DNA of 34,001 nucleotides from contig JAFGPX010000158.1 in the NCBI GenBank assembly GCA_016935975.1, positions 1 through 34,001 of the forward strand, given 5' to 3'. Shown here in pieces: positions 6,766-13,956 of this stretch; positions within the stretch are counted from its first letter, which is position 1; every line of letters begins with the position of its first letter. The notes under the pieces were generated by a model. That model did not search any database. It was not told the DNA's origin and worked only from the letters and a program-made list of their open reading frames with translations. The translations under genes and the position numbers were made by a program. Source of the DNA: Deltaproteobacteria bacterium (lineage in GTDB: Bacteria > Myxococcota_A > Polyangia > Fen-1088).

Positions 6766-9333
6766 TTGCCACGCACGCGACTGCCGATTGACCCGTTGCT
6801 GCCGGAAATCGTGGCCGGCTTGGCGAGATCGGCGAGCCTGGTCGTCGAGGCGCCACCGGGGGCGGGCAAGACCACGCGAGTGCCGCCGGCTCTCCTTGCG
6901 GACCGAGGGCTCGCGGGCGAGATCGTCGTTCTGCAGCCGCGGCGCTTGCCGGCGCGCCTGGCCGCCGCGCGGGTTGCCGAAGAGATGGGCGAGCCGGTCG
7001 GCAAGACCGTGGGCTACACGGTTCGCTTCGAGGACGTGGGCGGGCCGGGAACGCGCATTCGCTTCATGACCGAGGGCATCCTGCTGCGCCGCTTGCTCGC
7101 CGAGCCGGCCTTGCCGCGGGTTTCGGCCGTGTTGTTCGACGAGTTCCACGAGCGCCATCTGGAGAGCGATCTGGCCCTGGCCCTGCTCGCGCGGCTGCAG
7201 CGGACCTCGCGCCCCGAGTTGCGTCTTGTCGTCATGTCCGCGACGCTTGCCAGCGAGCCCGTCCGCGAGTTCCTCGGCGACTGCCCGGTGGCGCGCAGCG
7301 AGGGCCGCGCCTTTCCGGTCGATGTCGAGCACCAGGACGTGCCGGACCACCGTCCTCTCGCCGACCAGGTGGCCTCGGCCGTCCGTCGCCTGCACCAGGA
7401 AGGACGCAACGGCGATGTGCTCGTCTTCTTGCCCGGTGCCGGCGAGATCCGCCGGGCGACCGTGGCGCTGGAGCCATTCGCTCGGGCAAAAGGGGTCTTG
7501 CTCCTGCCGTTGCACGGCGACCTGCCGCCCAGCGAGCAGCGGCGCGCGGTCACCCCGGCCGCCCAGCCCAAGGTGGTTCTTTCGACCAACGTGGCCGAGA
7601 CCTCCGTGACCATCGAGGGAGTGGTCGCGGTGGTCGATTCGGGTCTGGCGCGGATCGCGTCTCATTCCCCGTGGAGCGGGCTGCCCAGGCTGGCCGTGGG
7701 CAAGATCAGCCAGGCCTCGGCCATCCAGCGCGCCGGGCGCGCCGGCCGAACCGCGCCGGGGCGGGCGCTGCGGCTCTACGGGCGCCACGACTTCGCATCG
7801 CGGCGCCCCTTCGAGATCCCGGAGATCGCTCGTCGCGATCTGTCCGAGGCCGTGCTGACCTTGGCGGCCCTGGGGGTCCGGGACGCGAGCCGCTTCGAGT
7901 GGTTCGAAGCGCCGGGCGCGGCGGCGCTGGAAGCGGCAACCGCGCTGTTGCACCGGCTGGGTGCCCTGGACGGGCAAGGGGGTCTGACCGCAATCGGCCA
8001 GAGCATGTTGCGCTTTGCGGCCCACCCGCGCCTGGCACGTCTGCTCGCCGAAGGCGAGCGCCTGGGGGTCGGGCAAGAGGCGGCTGCGCTGGCGGCGATG
8101 CTCTCCGAAGGCGACATCAGCGACCGGGCCCGCGCGCGCTTTGGCGGCGCGGGCGAGCGACCGGGTTTCGGGGAGGGAGCCGATCTGCTGGAGCGTCTCG
8201 ACCGCTTCGCCCAGGCCAGGCATGCGCGCTTCGACCGGGACCGCCTGCGCGGCCTGGGGGTTGACCTGCGGGCCGTCGAGGCGGCAGAGCGGGCCAGACG
8301 CCAACTGGCCGCAGCTCTGGCCAACCCCAAGGCGGCCAGGCCAAGCACCCCGGAGCAAGTGGACGAGGCGCTTGCCCTTGCCGTGCTCACCGCGTTTCCG
8401 GACCGGGTGATGAAGCGGCGAGGGCCGGGCGCAGACCAGGCCGTGCTGGCTGGAGGCGGAGCCGCCGAGGTGGGCCCCACACCCGTGGGCGACCTGCTGG
8501 TGGCAGTGGATGCCGAGGAGAGGGCAGGGGGACGGCCCGGGGCGCGGGGGCCGATCGTGCGGCTGGCGGTGGCCGTCAAGCCCGACTGGCTGCTCGACCT
8601 CGCTCCGGATGGGCTATGCGAAAACACCGAGACGCGCTGGAACCCGGGTACCCAGAGGGTCGAAACCACGAGCCGTCTGTGCTACGGGGCCGTGGTCCTG
8701 GAGGAAAGCCGTCTAGCCGCCAAGCCGTCGCCGGAAGCCAGCCGGTTGCTGGCCGAAGCAGCGCTTTCGGCCCATGCCGGGGAGGCCGCACTCTCCGCGG
8801 GTTCGGCGGCGACCCTTCAAGCAAAACTTGAGATCCTGCGCGGGGCCTTCCCCGAGCTCGATGTCCCGGCCCTGGACCGGGCTTCGCTGCGGGCCATGGC
8901 GGCGGACGCCTGCGAGGGATTGACCAGCATGGCCGAGTTCCTGGCGATCCCCGTGGAGGAGAGACTCCGCCGGGGTTTGCCTCGGAAGGTGGTCGAGTTG
9001 CTGCGCAAGGAGACCCCCGACCACATCCGGCTGCCCGGCGGCCGGCAGGTGACCGTGAACTACGAGGCCGGCAAGCCGCCGTGGGTGGAGTCGCGACTGC
9101 AGGACTTCTTTGGCATGCGTGCCGGCCCGACCATCTGCGGCGGCCGGGTCGTCTTGACCGTGCACCTGCTGGCGCCCAACCACCGCGCCGTCCAGGTCAC
9201 GTCCGACTTGTCGGGATTCTGGCGCAACCACTACCCGACCGTTCGGCGCGAGCTCGGACGTCGCTACCCCCGGCACGCCTGGCCCGAGGACGGCGCCCGC
9301 GCCGCGCCGCCCGCGCCCAGGCCAAGGCGATAG
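6766..9333 (+). CDS. hrpB: ATP-dependent helicase HrpB
   Basis: This is a DEAH-type superfamily 2 helicase, 855 residues, close to E. coli HrpB in length. Visible motifs are Walker A GAGKTT (32-37), Walker B/DExH DEFHERH (125-131), motif III SAT (158-160), motif V STNVAETSVTIEGV, and motif VI QRAGRAGR. The C-terminal half has the HrpB-type extension: LPSG-like LPGGRQVTVNYEAGKPPWVESRLQDFFG, then a Trp-rich end FWRNHYPTVRRELGRRYP before a Pro/Arg tail. HrpB acts on RNA or nucleoprotein, but its exact substrate is unclear in most bacteria. The start is TTG 6766, the first in-frame start after the upstream stop. No strong ribosome binding site is visible, so it may rely on read-through from the lipoprotein gene. 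Confidence 0.93.
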   Translation: MPRTRLPIDPLLPEIVAGLARSASLVVEAPPGAGKTTRVPPALLADRGLAGEIVVLQPRRLPARLAAARVAEEMGEPVGKTVGYTVRFEDVGGPGTRIRFMTEGILLRRLLAEPALPRVSAVLFDEFHERHLESDLALALLARLQRTSRPELRLVVMSATLASEPVREFLGDCPVARSEGRAFPVDVEHQDVPDHRPLADQVASAVRRLHQEGRNGDVLVFLPGAGEIRRATVALEPFARAKGVLLLPLHGDLPPSEQRRAVTPAAQPKVVLSTNVAETSVTIEGVVAVVDSGLARIASHSPWSGLPRLAVGKISQASAIQRAGRAGRTAPGRALRLYGRHDFASRRPFEIPEIARRDLSEAVLTLAALGVRDASRFEWFEAPGAAALEAATALLHRLGALDGQGGLTAIGQSMLRFAAHPRLARLLAEGERLGVGQEAAALAAMLSEGDISDRARARFGGAGERPGFGEGADLLERLDRFAQARHARFDRDRLRGLGVDLRAVEAAERARRQLAAALANPKAARPSTPEQVDEALALAVLTAFPDRVMKRRGPGADQAVLAGGGAAEVGPTPVGDLLVAVDAEERAGGRPGARGPIVRLAVAVKPDWLLDLAPDGLCENTETRWNPGTQRVETTSRLCYGAVVLEESRLAAKPSPEASRLLAEAALSAHAGEAALSAGSAATLQAKLEILRGAFPELDVPALDRASLRAMAADACEGLTSMAEFLAIPVEERLRRGLPRKVVELLRKETPDHIRLPGGRQVTVNYEAGKPPWVESRLQDFFGMRAGPTICGGRVVLTVHLLAPNHRAVQVTSDLSGFWRNHYPTVRRELGRRYPRHAWPEDGARAAPPAPRPRR

Positions 9334-9447
9334 CCGCGCCGGTCGCCTGGGCAGGCAGCGACACGGCACCCGTTGTTGCACCCAAGCACTGCTCGCGCAC
9401 AAATTCGCGCGACATGAACTCGTTCTTGTGCCAAAACTGCACCATCC

Positions 9448-10860
9448 ATGTCCGAGGTGCTCCAAGACAGCGAATTCGGAGAAGACGTAGCCACTCAAGC
9501 GCAAGTGTCGATCCTGCCGACCGCCGAGCGCGCGCCAGCGCATCCGGAAGCTCTCGCGCATCGCAATCTGCTAGACGGTCCTTTCTGGCAACGCCTGGCT
9601 GCCTACGCCAAGGTTCCCGAGGCGGACTTCCTCGACCACCAGTGGCAAGCCAAGAACTCCATCACCAACATCCCGCGGCTGCTTGGCGCCCTCGCGGGCC
9701 TGGTGTCGCCCGAGTTCATCCGCGATGCCGAGAACGGATTCCACCACGCGCCCATGCCGGTGCGGGTCTCGCCCTACCTGCTTTCGCTCATCGACTGGTC
9801 GAATCCCTGGGACGATCCCCTGCGCATCCAGTTCATCCCGCTGCTGTCGCGGCGGCTGCCCGACCATCCCAAGGTCGACCTCGATCCCCTGCACGAGCTG
9901 CAGGACATGCCGGTGCCGGGGCTCACCCACCGCTACCCGGACAAGGCGCTCTTTCTACCCGTGGCCACCTGTCCGGTGTACTGCCGCTTCTGCACGCGCA
10001 GCTACGCCGTGGGGCTCGACACCGAGGAGGTGCACAAGCTCACGTTCAGCGTGGATCCCGAGCGCTGGCGCGCCGCCATCGCCTACGTGGCTTCGCGGCC
10101 GGAGCTCGAAGACATCCTCATCTCCGGCGGGGACGCCACGCAGCTACGCGCCGACCAGATCACCTTCCTCGGCGAATCCTTCCTGGCCATTCCGCACGTG
10201 CGTCGTATTCGTATCGCCACCAAGGGCCTGGCCGTCCTTCCGCAGAAGTTTCTGACCGACGACGCGTGGACAGACGCCATCACGGGGATCGCCGACAAGG
10301 GACGCAAGCAGCACGTCGACGTGATGATTCACACGCACATCAACCATCCCAACGAGATCACGTCGATCACGAAGGCCGCGGCCGACAAGCTGTGCGAGCG
10401 CGGCATCCTGGTGCGCAATCAGGCCGTGCTCCTCCGCGGCGTCAACGACGATGTCGCGACCATGGGCCTTTTGGCCAAGCGCCTGTCCTATCTCAACATC
10501 CACCCCTACTACGTCTACGTGCACGACATGGTCAAGGGGGTCGAGGAGCTACGCACCACGGTCGCCACCGGCCAACACATCGAGAAGCAGATCCGCGGGC
10601 TGGTCGGGGGCTTCAACATGCCGACCTTCGTGGTCGACACCCCGGGTGGCGGCAAGCGCGAGGTGCACTCGCACGAACACTACGACCGCGAGACCGGCGT
10701 CAGCGTGTGGGTTTCGCCCGTGGTACACCCGGGACAGTACTTCTGTTTCTTCGATCCCATTCACCTGCTGCCCGCGGAGGGGCAAGCGCGCTGGGCAAGG
10801 CCCGAAGAGCACGACAGGATCGTCGAGGAGGCTCTTGCCGTCGCCCGGAGCAAGGCGTGA
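9448..10860 (+). CDS. kamA: Lysine 2,3-aminomutase family radical SAM enzyme
   Basis: The family moves the alpha-amino group of lysine to the beta carbon using PLP, S-adenosylmethionine and a [4Fe-4S] cluster. The protein has 470 residues. The cluster cysteines are C175-x3-C179-x2-C182 in CPVYCRFCTR. SGGDAT (226-231) follows, as in KamA. Comparing from memory with the clostridial enzyme, both substrate-binding aspartates are kept (GVNDD, D334; VVDTPG, D397) and so is the PLP lysine (GGGK, K403). This favours lysine over glutamate as substrate. The C-terminus (HPGQYFCFFDPIHLL) differs from clostridial KamA and lacks its cysteine cluster. The shorter EF-P modifying relative EpmB is the main alternative; no efp or epmA is nearby. 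The next gene overlaps by GTGA. Confidence 0.88.
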   Translation: MSEVLQDSEFGEDVATQAQVSILPTAERAPAHPEALAHRNLLDGPFWQRLAAYAKVPEADFLDHQWQAKNSITNIPRLLGALAGLVSPEFIRDAENGFHHAPMPVRVSPYLLSLIDWSNPWDDPLRIQFIPLLSRRLPDHPKVDLDPLHELQDMPVPGLTHRYPDKALFLPVATCPVYCRFCTRSYAVGLDTEEVHKLTFSVDPERWRAAIAYVASRPELEDILISGGDATQLRADQITFLGESFLAIPHVRRIRIATKGLAVLPQKFLTDDAWTDAITGIADKGRKQHVDVMIHTHINHPNEITSITKAAADKLCERGILVRNQAVLLRGVNDDVATMGLLAKRLSYLNIHPYYVYVHDMVKGVEELRTTVATGQHIEKQIRGLVGGFNMPTFVVDTPGGGKREVHSHEHYDRETGVSVWVSPVVHPGQYFCFFDPIHLLPAEGQARWARPEEHDRIVEEALAVARSKA

Positions 10861-11873
10861 GCCGGGCGGAAGCGGGCATCGACGAGGGGTGGCAAGAGCT
10901 CGAAGCCGGAAACCTTGCGGCCGCGCGACGCGCGGCCCAGGTCGAGCTGCGCGACGATCCGGAGGACCCGGACGCCTTGGTGCTGCTGGCGGCTTGTCAC
11001 CGGGAGCAGGGTGATTTCGACGAGGCGCTGTCGGTGCTGTCACGGGCCGCCGACGCCGCGCCGGAATGGAGCGAGCCCCCGTACGTCATGGCCGACATCC
11101 TGGCGTACGAGCTAGATCGTCCCACGGATGCCCTCCGGCATGCCGCGCTCGCCCTGGATCGGGCCGAGGAGGAGGACGAATTCCTCGATGCCATCCTGCT
11201 CAAGGCCGGACTCGAGATCGAGCTCGACAAGCTCGGGGCGGCGCAGGCGACCTTGGCGGAACTACCGCCCGCCGAGGAGGTCACGCTGCCGGCCGACGTT
11301 GCTCTCGATTTGGCCTATCTGTTCTTCGAGGCGCGGTTGCGCGTGGAGGCGGAGCATAGGTTCGCCTTGTTGACGCAGGAGCACGGGGAGGACGCCGAGG
11401 CCTGGTATGGGTTGGGGTTGTGCGCCGAGGAACGCGGCGACGAAGCGGCCAAGCGGACCGCCTGGTCGCGCGCCCTGGAGCGCGACCGGAAGTCACCCCT
11501 GCAGAGCCCGCACATGAGCGAGGCGCAAATGGCCGAGGTCGCGGAGCAGGCGCTCAAGGAGCTGCCCGATACGGCGCGTCGGCTGATCATGAACGTTCCC
11601 ATTCTGATCGTCGATTTGCCGGCGGCGGACGAGGTCGAGCACGGACTCGACCCGCGCTTGCTCGGCCTGTTCGCCGGCACCCCCTACGACGAGGTCTCGT
11701 CGGTGGGAGGGGCGCCGCAGCTCACGCAGATCCTGCTCTTCCGCAAGAATCTGGAGCGCATGGCCATCGATCGCGAGGACCTGCGTGAGCAGATCCGCAT
11801 CACCTTGCTGCACGAAACCGGCCACTTCTTCGGCATGTCCGAGAAGGACTTGGCCGACGTCGGCCTGGACTGA
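10857..11873 (+). CDS. TPR-like protein with C-terminal zincin metallopeptidase domain
   Basis: The protein has 338 residues and starts at GTG 10857, overlapping the aminomutase stop (GTGA). The N-terminal two thirds are helical repeats of tetratricopeptide type: GWQELEAGNLAAARRAAQ, PDALVLLAACHREQGDFDEAL, AEAWYGLGLCAEERGDEAA. The last 120 residues carry a compact zinc peptidase of the family with motif HExxHxFG: HETGHFFGMSE, with zinc ligands H319 and H323 and catalytic E320. The region before it (NVPILIVDLP, then GLFAGTPYDE and ILLFRKNLERMA) is also typical of that family. No signal peptide is seen, so it is likely cytoplasmic. The acidic repeat part probably recruits a partner or substrate, which is inference. 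Confidence 0.85.
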   Translation: MSRAEAGIDEGWQELEAGNLAAARRAAQVELRDDPEDPDALVLLAACHREQGDFDEALSVLSRAADAAPEWSEPPYVMADILAYELDRPTDALRHAALALDRAEEEDEFLDAILLKAGLEIELDKLGAAQATLAELPPAEEVTLPADVALDLAYLFFEARLRVEAEHRFALLTQEHGEDAEAWYGLGLCAEERGDEAAKRTAWSRALERDRKSPLQSPHMSEAQMAEVAEQALKELPDTARRLIMNVPILIVDLPAADEVEHGLDPRLLGLFAGTPYDEVSSVGGAPQLTQILLFRKNLERMAIDREDLREQIRITLLHETGHFFGMSEKDLADVGLD

Positions 11874-11907
11874 GGGCGGGGAGCGCGCGCCGTCGCCCCC
11901 TGCCCTC
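11872..11907. terminator. Hairpin between convergent genes
   Basis: GAGGGCGGGG (11872-11881) pairs with CCCTGCCCTC (11898-11907) over 10 positions including one G-T wobble, with a 16-base loop that is itself GC-rich. The stem begins inside the TGA stop of the metallopeptidase gene and lies 17 bases before the stop of the converging gene. No long T-run follows on either side, so this is a candidate bidirectional terminator rather than a textbook one. Confidence 0.45.
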
Positions 11908-11924
11908 AGACGGTCGCCCGGTTT

Positions 11925-13148
11925 CTACAGCGTGAAGAGGTCGGGCCGGGCTGCAGCCTTGTCGATGGCCTCGCCGAGCTCCTTCTTGGTGGCGGCCAGG
12001 CGCGCGAGGATCTGGCGGATTCTGTTGTAGCGCTGCTTGTACTGCTCCATGCGCACCTGATCGGGCGAGCCACTCATGACGGCTTCGAACAGGGGTGTCT
12101 TCTGGATGGGGACCACCTTGTCGCCCTCCGGCTTGGGACCGACCTTGCGCGGCACCCAGGGCGCGCCCGTGTTGGAGCGGATCATGAATCCTTCCATGTC
12201 CGCGCCGGAGCAGGTTTCGGCGCCGCCCTTGCAAACCTGTTTTCCGATTTCCACCAAGCTGCCAATGGCCAGCCTGCCGGTCGACTGGAACACCACGCCG
12301 TAGTTGACCTCGGGTCTGCCACCCTCGCCGTCTTTCTCGCCCATCTTGGAGGCAAAGGCTTCCAGGACGGATTTGTCGGCCTTGGTGCGCTTGATGTGAC
12401 GCTCGACCTCGCCATACAGGGTGATGGCGTCGTAGTAGTAGTTCATCAAGCGGTCGACGGCGAGATCTTCGAGCAGGTAGTAGTTCACCTTGAACATGCG
12501 CGAGGTGTCCGGCCGCGGATCGAGCTTCACCATCTCCAAGTCGGCCAGGAGCCGAGGATCGTAGGACAAAGGATCCTTTCTCTCGTTGGCAAGCCGTTGC
12601 TGACTCATGGCCACCTTGCTGCCAATCTCGCTGACCGTCTTCTGCATTTCGTCGAGTTCTGCCTTGACCCGCTTGGCGCCGGCGTTCGCCGAGTTGTACA
12701 TGCGGCGGCCGACCGCCGAAGCTCCAAAGCCGAAGCCCACGGCGCCGGCCACCGTGATGGCGATGAGCAGAATGAGCTTGCCGGCGATGCCGCCTCGTTG
12801 CCGCACGCTGATGGTGGGCCGGCCGTCATCGTGCACCGGGCGCAGGTCGAAGTGCTTGCCCTCGGGCGGGCGCATGGCCGCGAAGGGATCGTTGAATGCA
12901 GGGGCCATCGGCGGCGGCGCGGCCTGGGGTGGGGGAGGCGGCGCCGGGCTGGGGATCGGCGCCAGCGGACTGGGCACGGCGCTTGGCGGAGGAACCACCG
13001 GCAAGCCAGGCATAGGGGCGCCCGGCGCCCGAGCGGGTCCGGGCATGGGGGCCGGCGCGGGCACCGCAGGTCCGCCTCGGGCCAAACCGAGTCGGGCTTT
13101 CAGGTCAGCGATATCTCTTCCAGGACCGGGCTTCTTCGGTTGCTCCAA
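11925..13148 (-). CDS. Pro-rich single-pass membrane protein, function unknown
   Basis: The protein has 407 residues. I start it at TTG 13148 because AGGAG sits seven bases upstream, while the frame's open extension further upstream lacks a binding site. The N-terminus EQPKKPGPGRDIADLKARLGL is a short conserved-looking head that I associate, from memory, with myxobacterial proteins of unknown role. Residues 25-85 are almost all Pro and Ala. One membrane helix (about 124-147, KLILLIAITVAGAVGFGFG) follows, then a coiled-coil-like stretch (150-195) and a predicted periplasmic domain with a cysteine pair (QVCKGGAETCSGADMEG). The architecture suggests a cytoplasmic Pro-rich tether with a periplasmic sensor or scaffold part. 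I recognise no named family. Confidence 0.8.
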   Translation of the reverse strand: MEQPKKPGPGRDIADLKARLGLARGGPAVPAPAPMPGPARAPGAPMPGLPVVPPPSAVPSPLAPIPSPAPPPPPQAAPPPMAPAFNDPFAAMRPPEGKHFDLRPVHDDGRPTISVRQRGGIAGKLILLIAITVAGAVGFGFGASAVGRRMYNSANAGAKRVKAELDEMQKTVSEIGSKVAMSQQRLANERKDPLSYDPRLLADLEMVKLDPRPDTSRMFKVNYYLLEDLAVDRLMNYYYDAITLYGEVERHIKRTKADKSVLEAFASKMGEKDGEGGRPEVNYGVVFQSTGRLAIGSLVEIGKQVCKGGAETCSGADMEGFMIRSNTGAPWVPRKVGPKPEGDKVVPIQKTPLFEAVMSGSPDQVRMEQYKQRYNRIRQILARLAATKKELGEAIDKAAARPDLFTL

Positions 13149-13349
13149 GGCGAATCTCCTGCGTGAGGTGACGAGTTGCTCCGCTCTCCGCGGAGATGGA
13201 TGAAGATATGAGCGAGGACAGGGCGTGCCTGTCAAGAGCCGAAGTCAACTAGGGTTCTCGGTCAGCCAAGTCGAGGCGCTTTTCTATCACGACTCGCGGC
13301 AGTTGCGCCGGGTATGTGCGGGCCATGGCTGTGCGTACCCTTGGCTCAA

Positions 13350-13377
13350 GCCTCCGCTGGCACGAGCGGGCGGAGGC
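13350..13377 (-). terminator. Hairpin downstream of the PilZ gene
   Basis: GCCTCCGC (13350-13357) and GCGGAGGC (13370-13377) form a perfect 8-bp stem with a 12-base loop, 22 bases past the PilZ stop on the minus strand. No T-run follows, so termination is only suggested. The rest of 13149-13399 shows no convincing gene. Confidence 0.3.
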
Positions 13378-13399
13378 GCGTGTGGGCGAGGGGGAAGAG

Positions 13400-13759
13400 C
13401 TACTCCGGACGTTGCGCGGCCAGAAACCGGCCGATGCGCGTCGCGGACACTGCGGGCATGCGAGTGAAGCGCACGGAAAGCGGCCCCTCTTGGGCCGCGG
13501 CCGAGACAACCTCGCCTGAGGCCGTGATGACGTCCGCGGAGCCCGGCAGTTGGAACTGCAAACCGACGAAACGTGTGGCCGCGGTTGCCCCGCTGATCGG
13601 ATGAATCCGCATGCCGGTGCGGCTGATGTCGGTGGCTCGGCTGAGGTAGGGGTAGCCGTTGAGAAACCGGTTCATGAGCAGATCGATTTCGCACCTGGGC
13701 GCGGCGCGTCGCTCCGCGGTGCTCGATCGAGATGCCTTGTCCAGCGAAGATGTACACAT
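13400..13759 (-). CDS. PilZ-domain protein, probable cyclic-di-GMP receptor
   Basis: This is a single-domain PilZ protein of 119 residues from ATG 13759 (or 128 from ATG 13786). Both halves of the c-di-GMP binding signature are present: R18-AAP-R22 (RxxxR) and D44-I-S46-RT-G49 (DxSxxG). The beta-barrel core follows (RFVGLQFQLPG ... ITASGEVVSA ... LSVRF). It should bind c-di-GMP and pass the signal to a partner; no output domain is fused. I prefer 13759 because a TTGACA element and a 12-bp palindrome lie just upstream, which would place the 13786 start inside the promoter. No good ribosome binding site is seen, so a leaderless or short-leader mRNA is possible. It diverges from the HAMP sensor gene at 13957. 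Confidence 0.85.
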   Translation of the reverse strand: MCTSSLDKASRSSTAERRAAPRCEIDLLMNRFLNGYPYLSRATDISRTGMRIHPISGATAATRFVGLQFQLPGSADVITASGEVVSAAAQEGPLSVRFTRMPAVSATRIGRFLAAQRPE

Positions 13760-13762
13760 AAC

Positions 13763-13795
13763 CCTACATGTAGGTTCTGAAGGCATCGCTGTCAA
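13763..13795 (-). promoter_or_regulatory. Candidate promoter with palindromic operator for the PilZ gene
   Basis: On the minus strand TTGACA occupies 13795-13790. After a 17-base spacer comes TACATG (13772-13767), a weak -10 that lies inside CCTACATGTAGG (13763-13774), a perfect 12-bp palindrome. A symmetric site over the -10 is where a repressor would act. The promoter call is tentative because the -10 matches consensus at only three positions. Confidence 0.4.
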
Positions 13796-13846
13796 TTTTT
13801 CGCATGGCGGTTCTGGAGCCGTCTTCCGCGGGCCGATGCGGGCGGC

Positions 13847-13876
13847 TTGACGCCGCCTCGCCAGGATGTTGATAAT
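13847..13876 (+). promoter_or_regulatory. Sigma-70-type promoter for the HAMP sensor gene
   Basis: TTGACG (13847-13852), an 18-base spacer, then GATAAT (13871-13876); each box matches consensus at five of six positions. Transcription would start near 13883 and give a leader of about 75 bases before ATG 13957. This is the best-looking vegetative promoter in the window. Confidence 0.6.
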
Positions 13877-13956
13877 CCGCGCGGCGTTCGCGAGCCCCTT
13901 GCGGTCGTTGGGAAGCCTTCGCCGGCCCATCCACCCTGAAGAGTGCGAGGAATCAC

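Noticed and set aside
6451..8358. 635-codon minus-strand frame opposite hrpB
   Set aside because: The plus strand carries all helicase motifs in order; the antisense text is repetitive and without motifs.
9334..9447. Promoter-like TTGCAC ... AAATTC before the aminomutase gene
   Set aside because: The boxes are weak and the spacing is uncertain (about 19), so I did not list it as a promoter.
9081..10856. Long upstream extension of the metallopeptidase frame
   Set aside because: This part overlaps hrpB and the aminomutase in another frame and has no family likeness; GTG 10857 gives a clean coupled start.
13225..13467. Small plus-strand frame in the gap beside the PilZ gene
   Set aside because: It overlaps the end of PilZ, lacks a binding site, and its Arg/Gly-rich text resembles random GC-rich translation.
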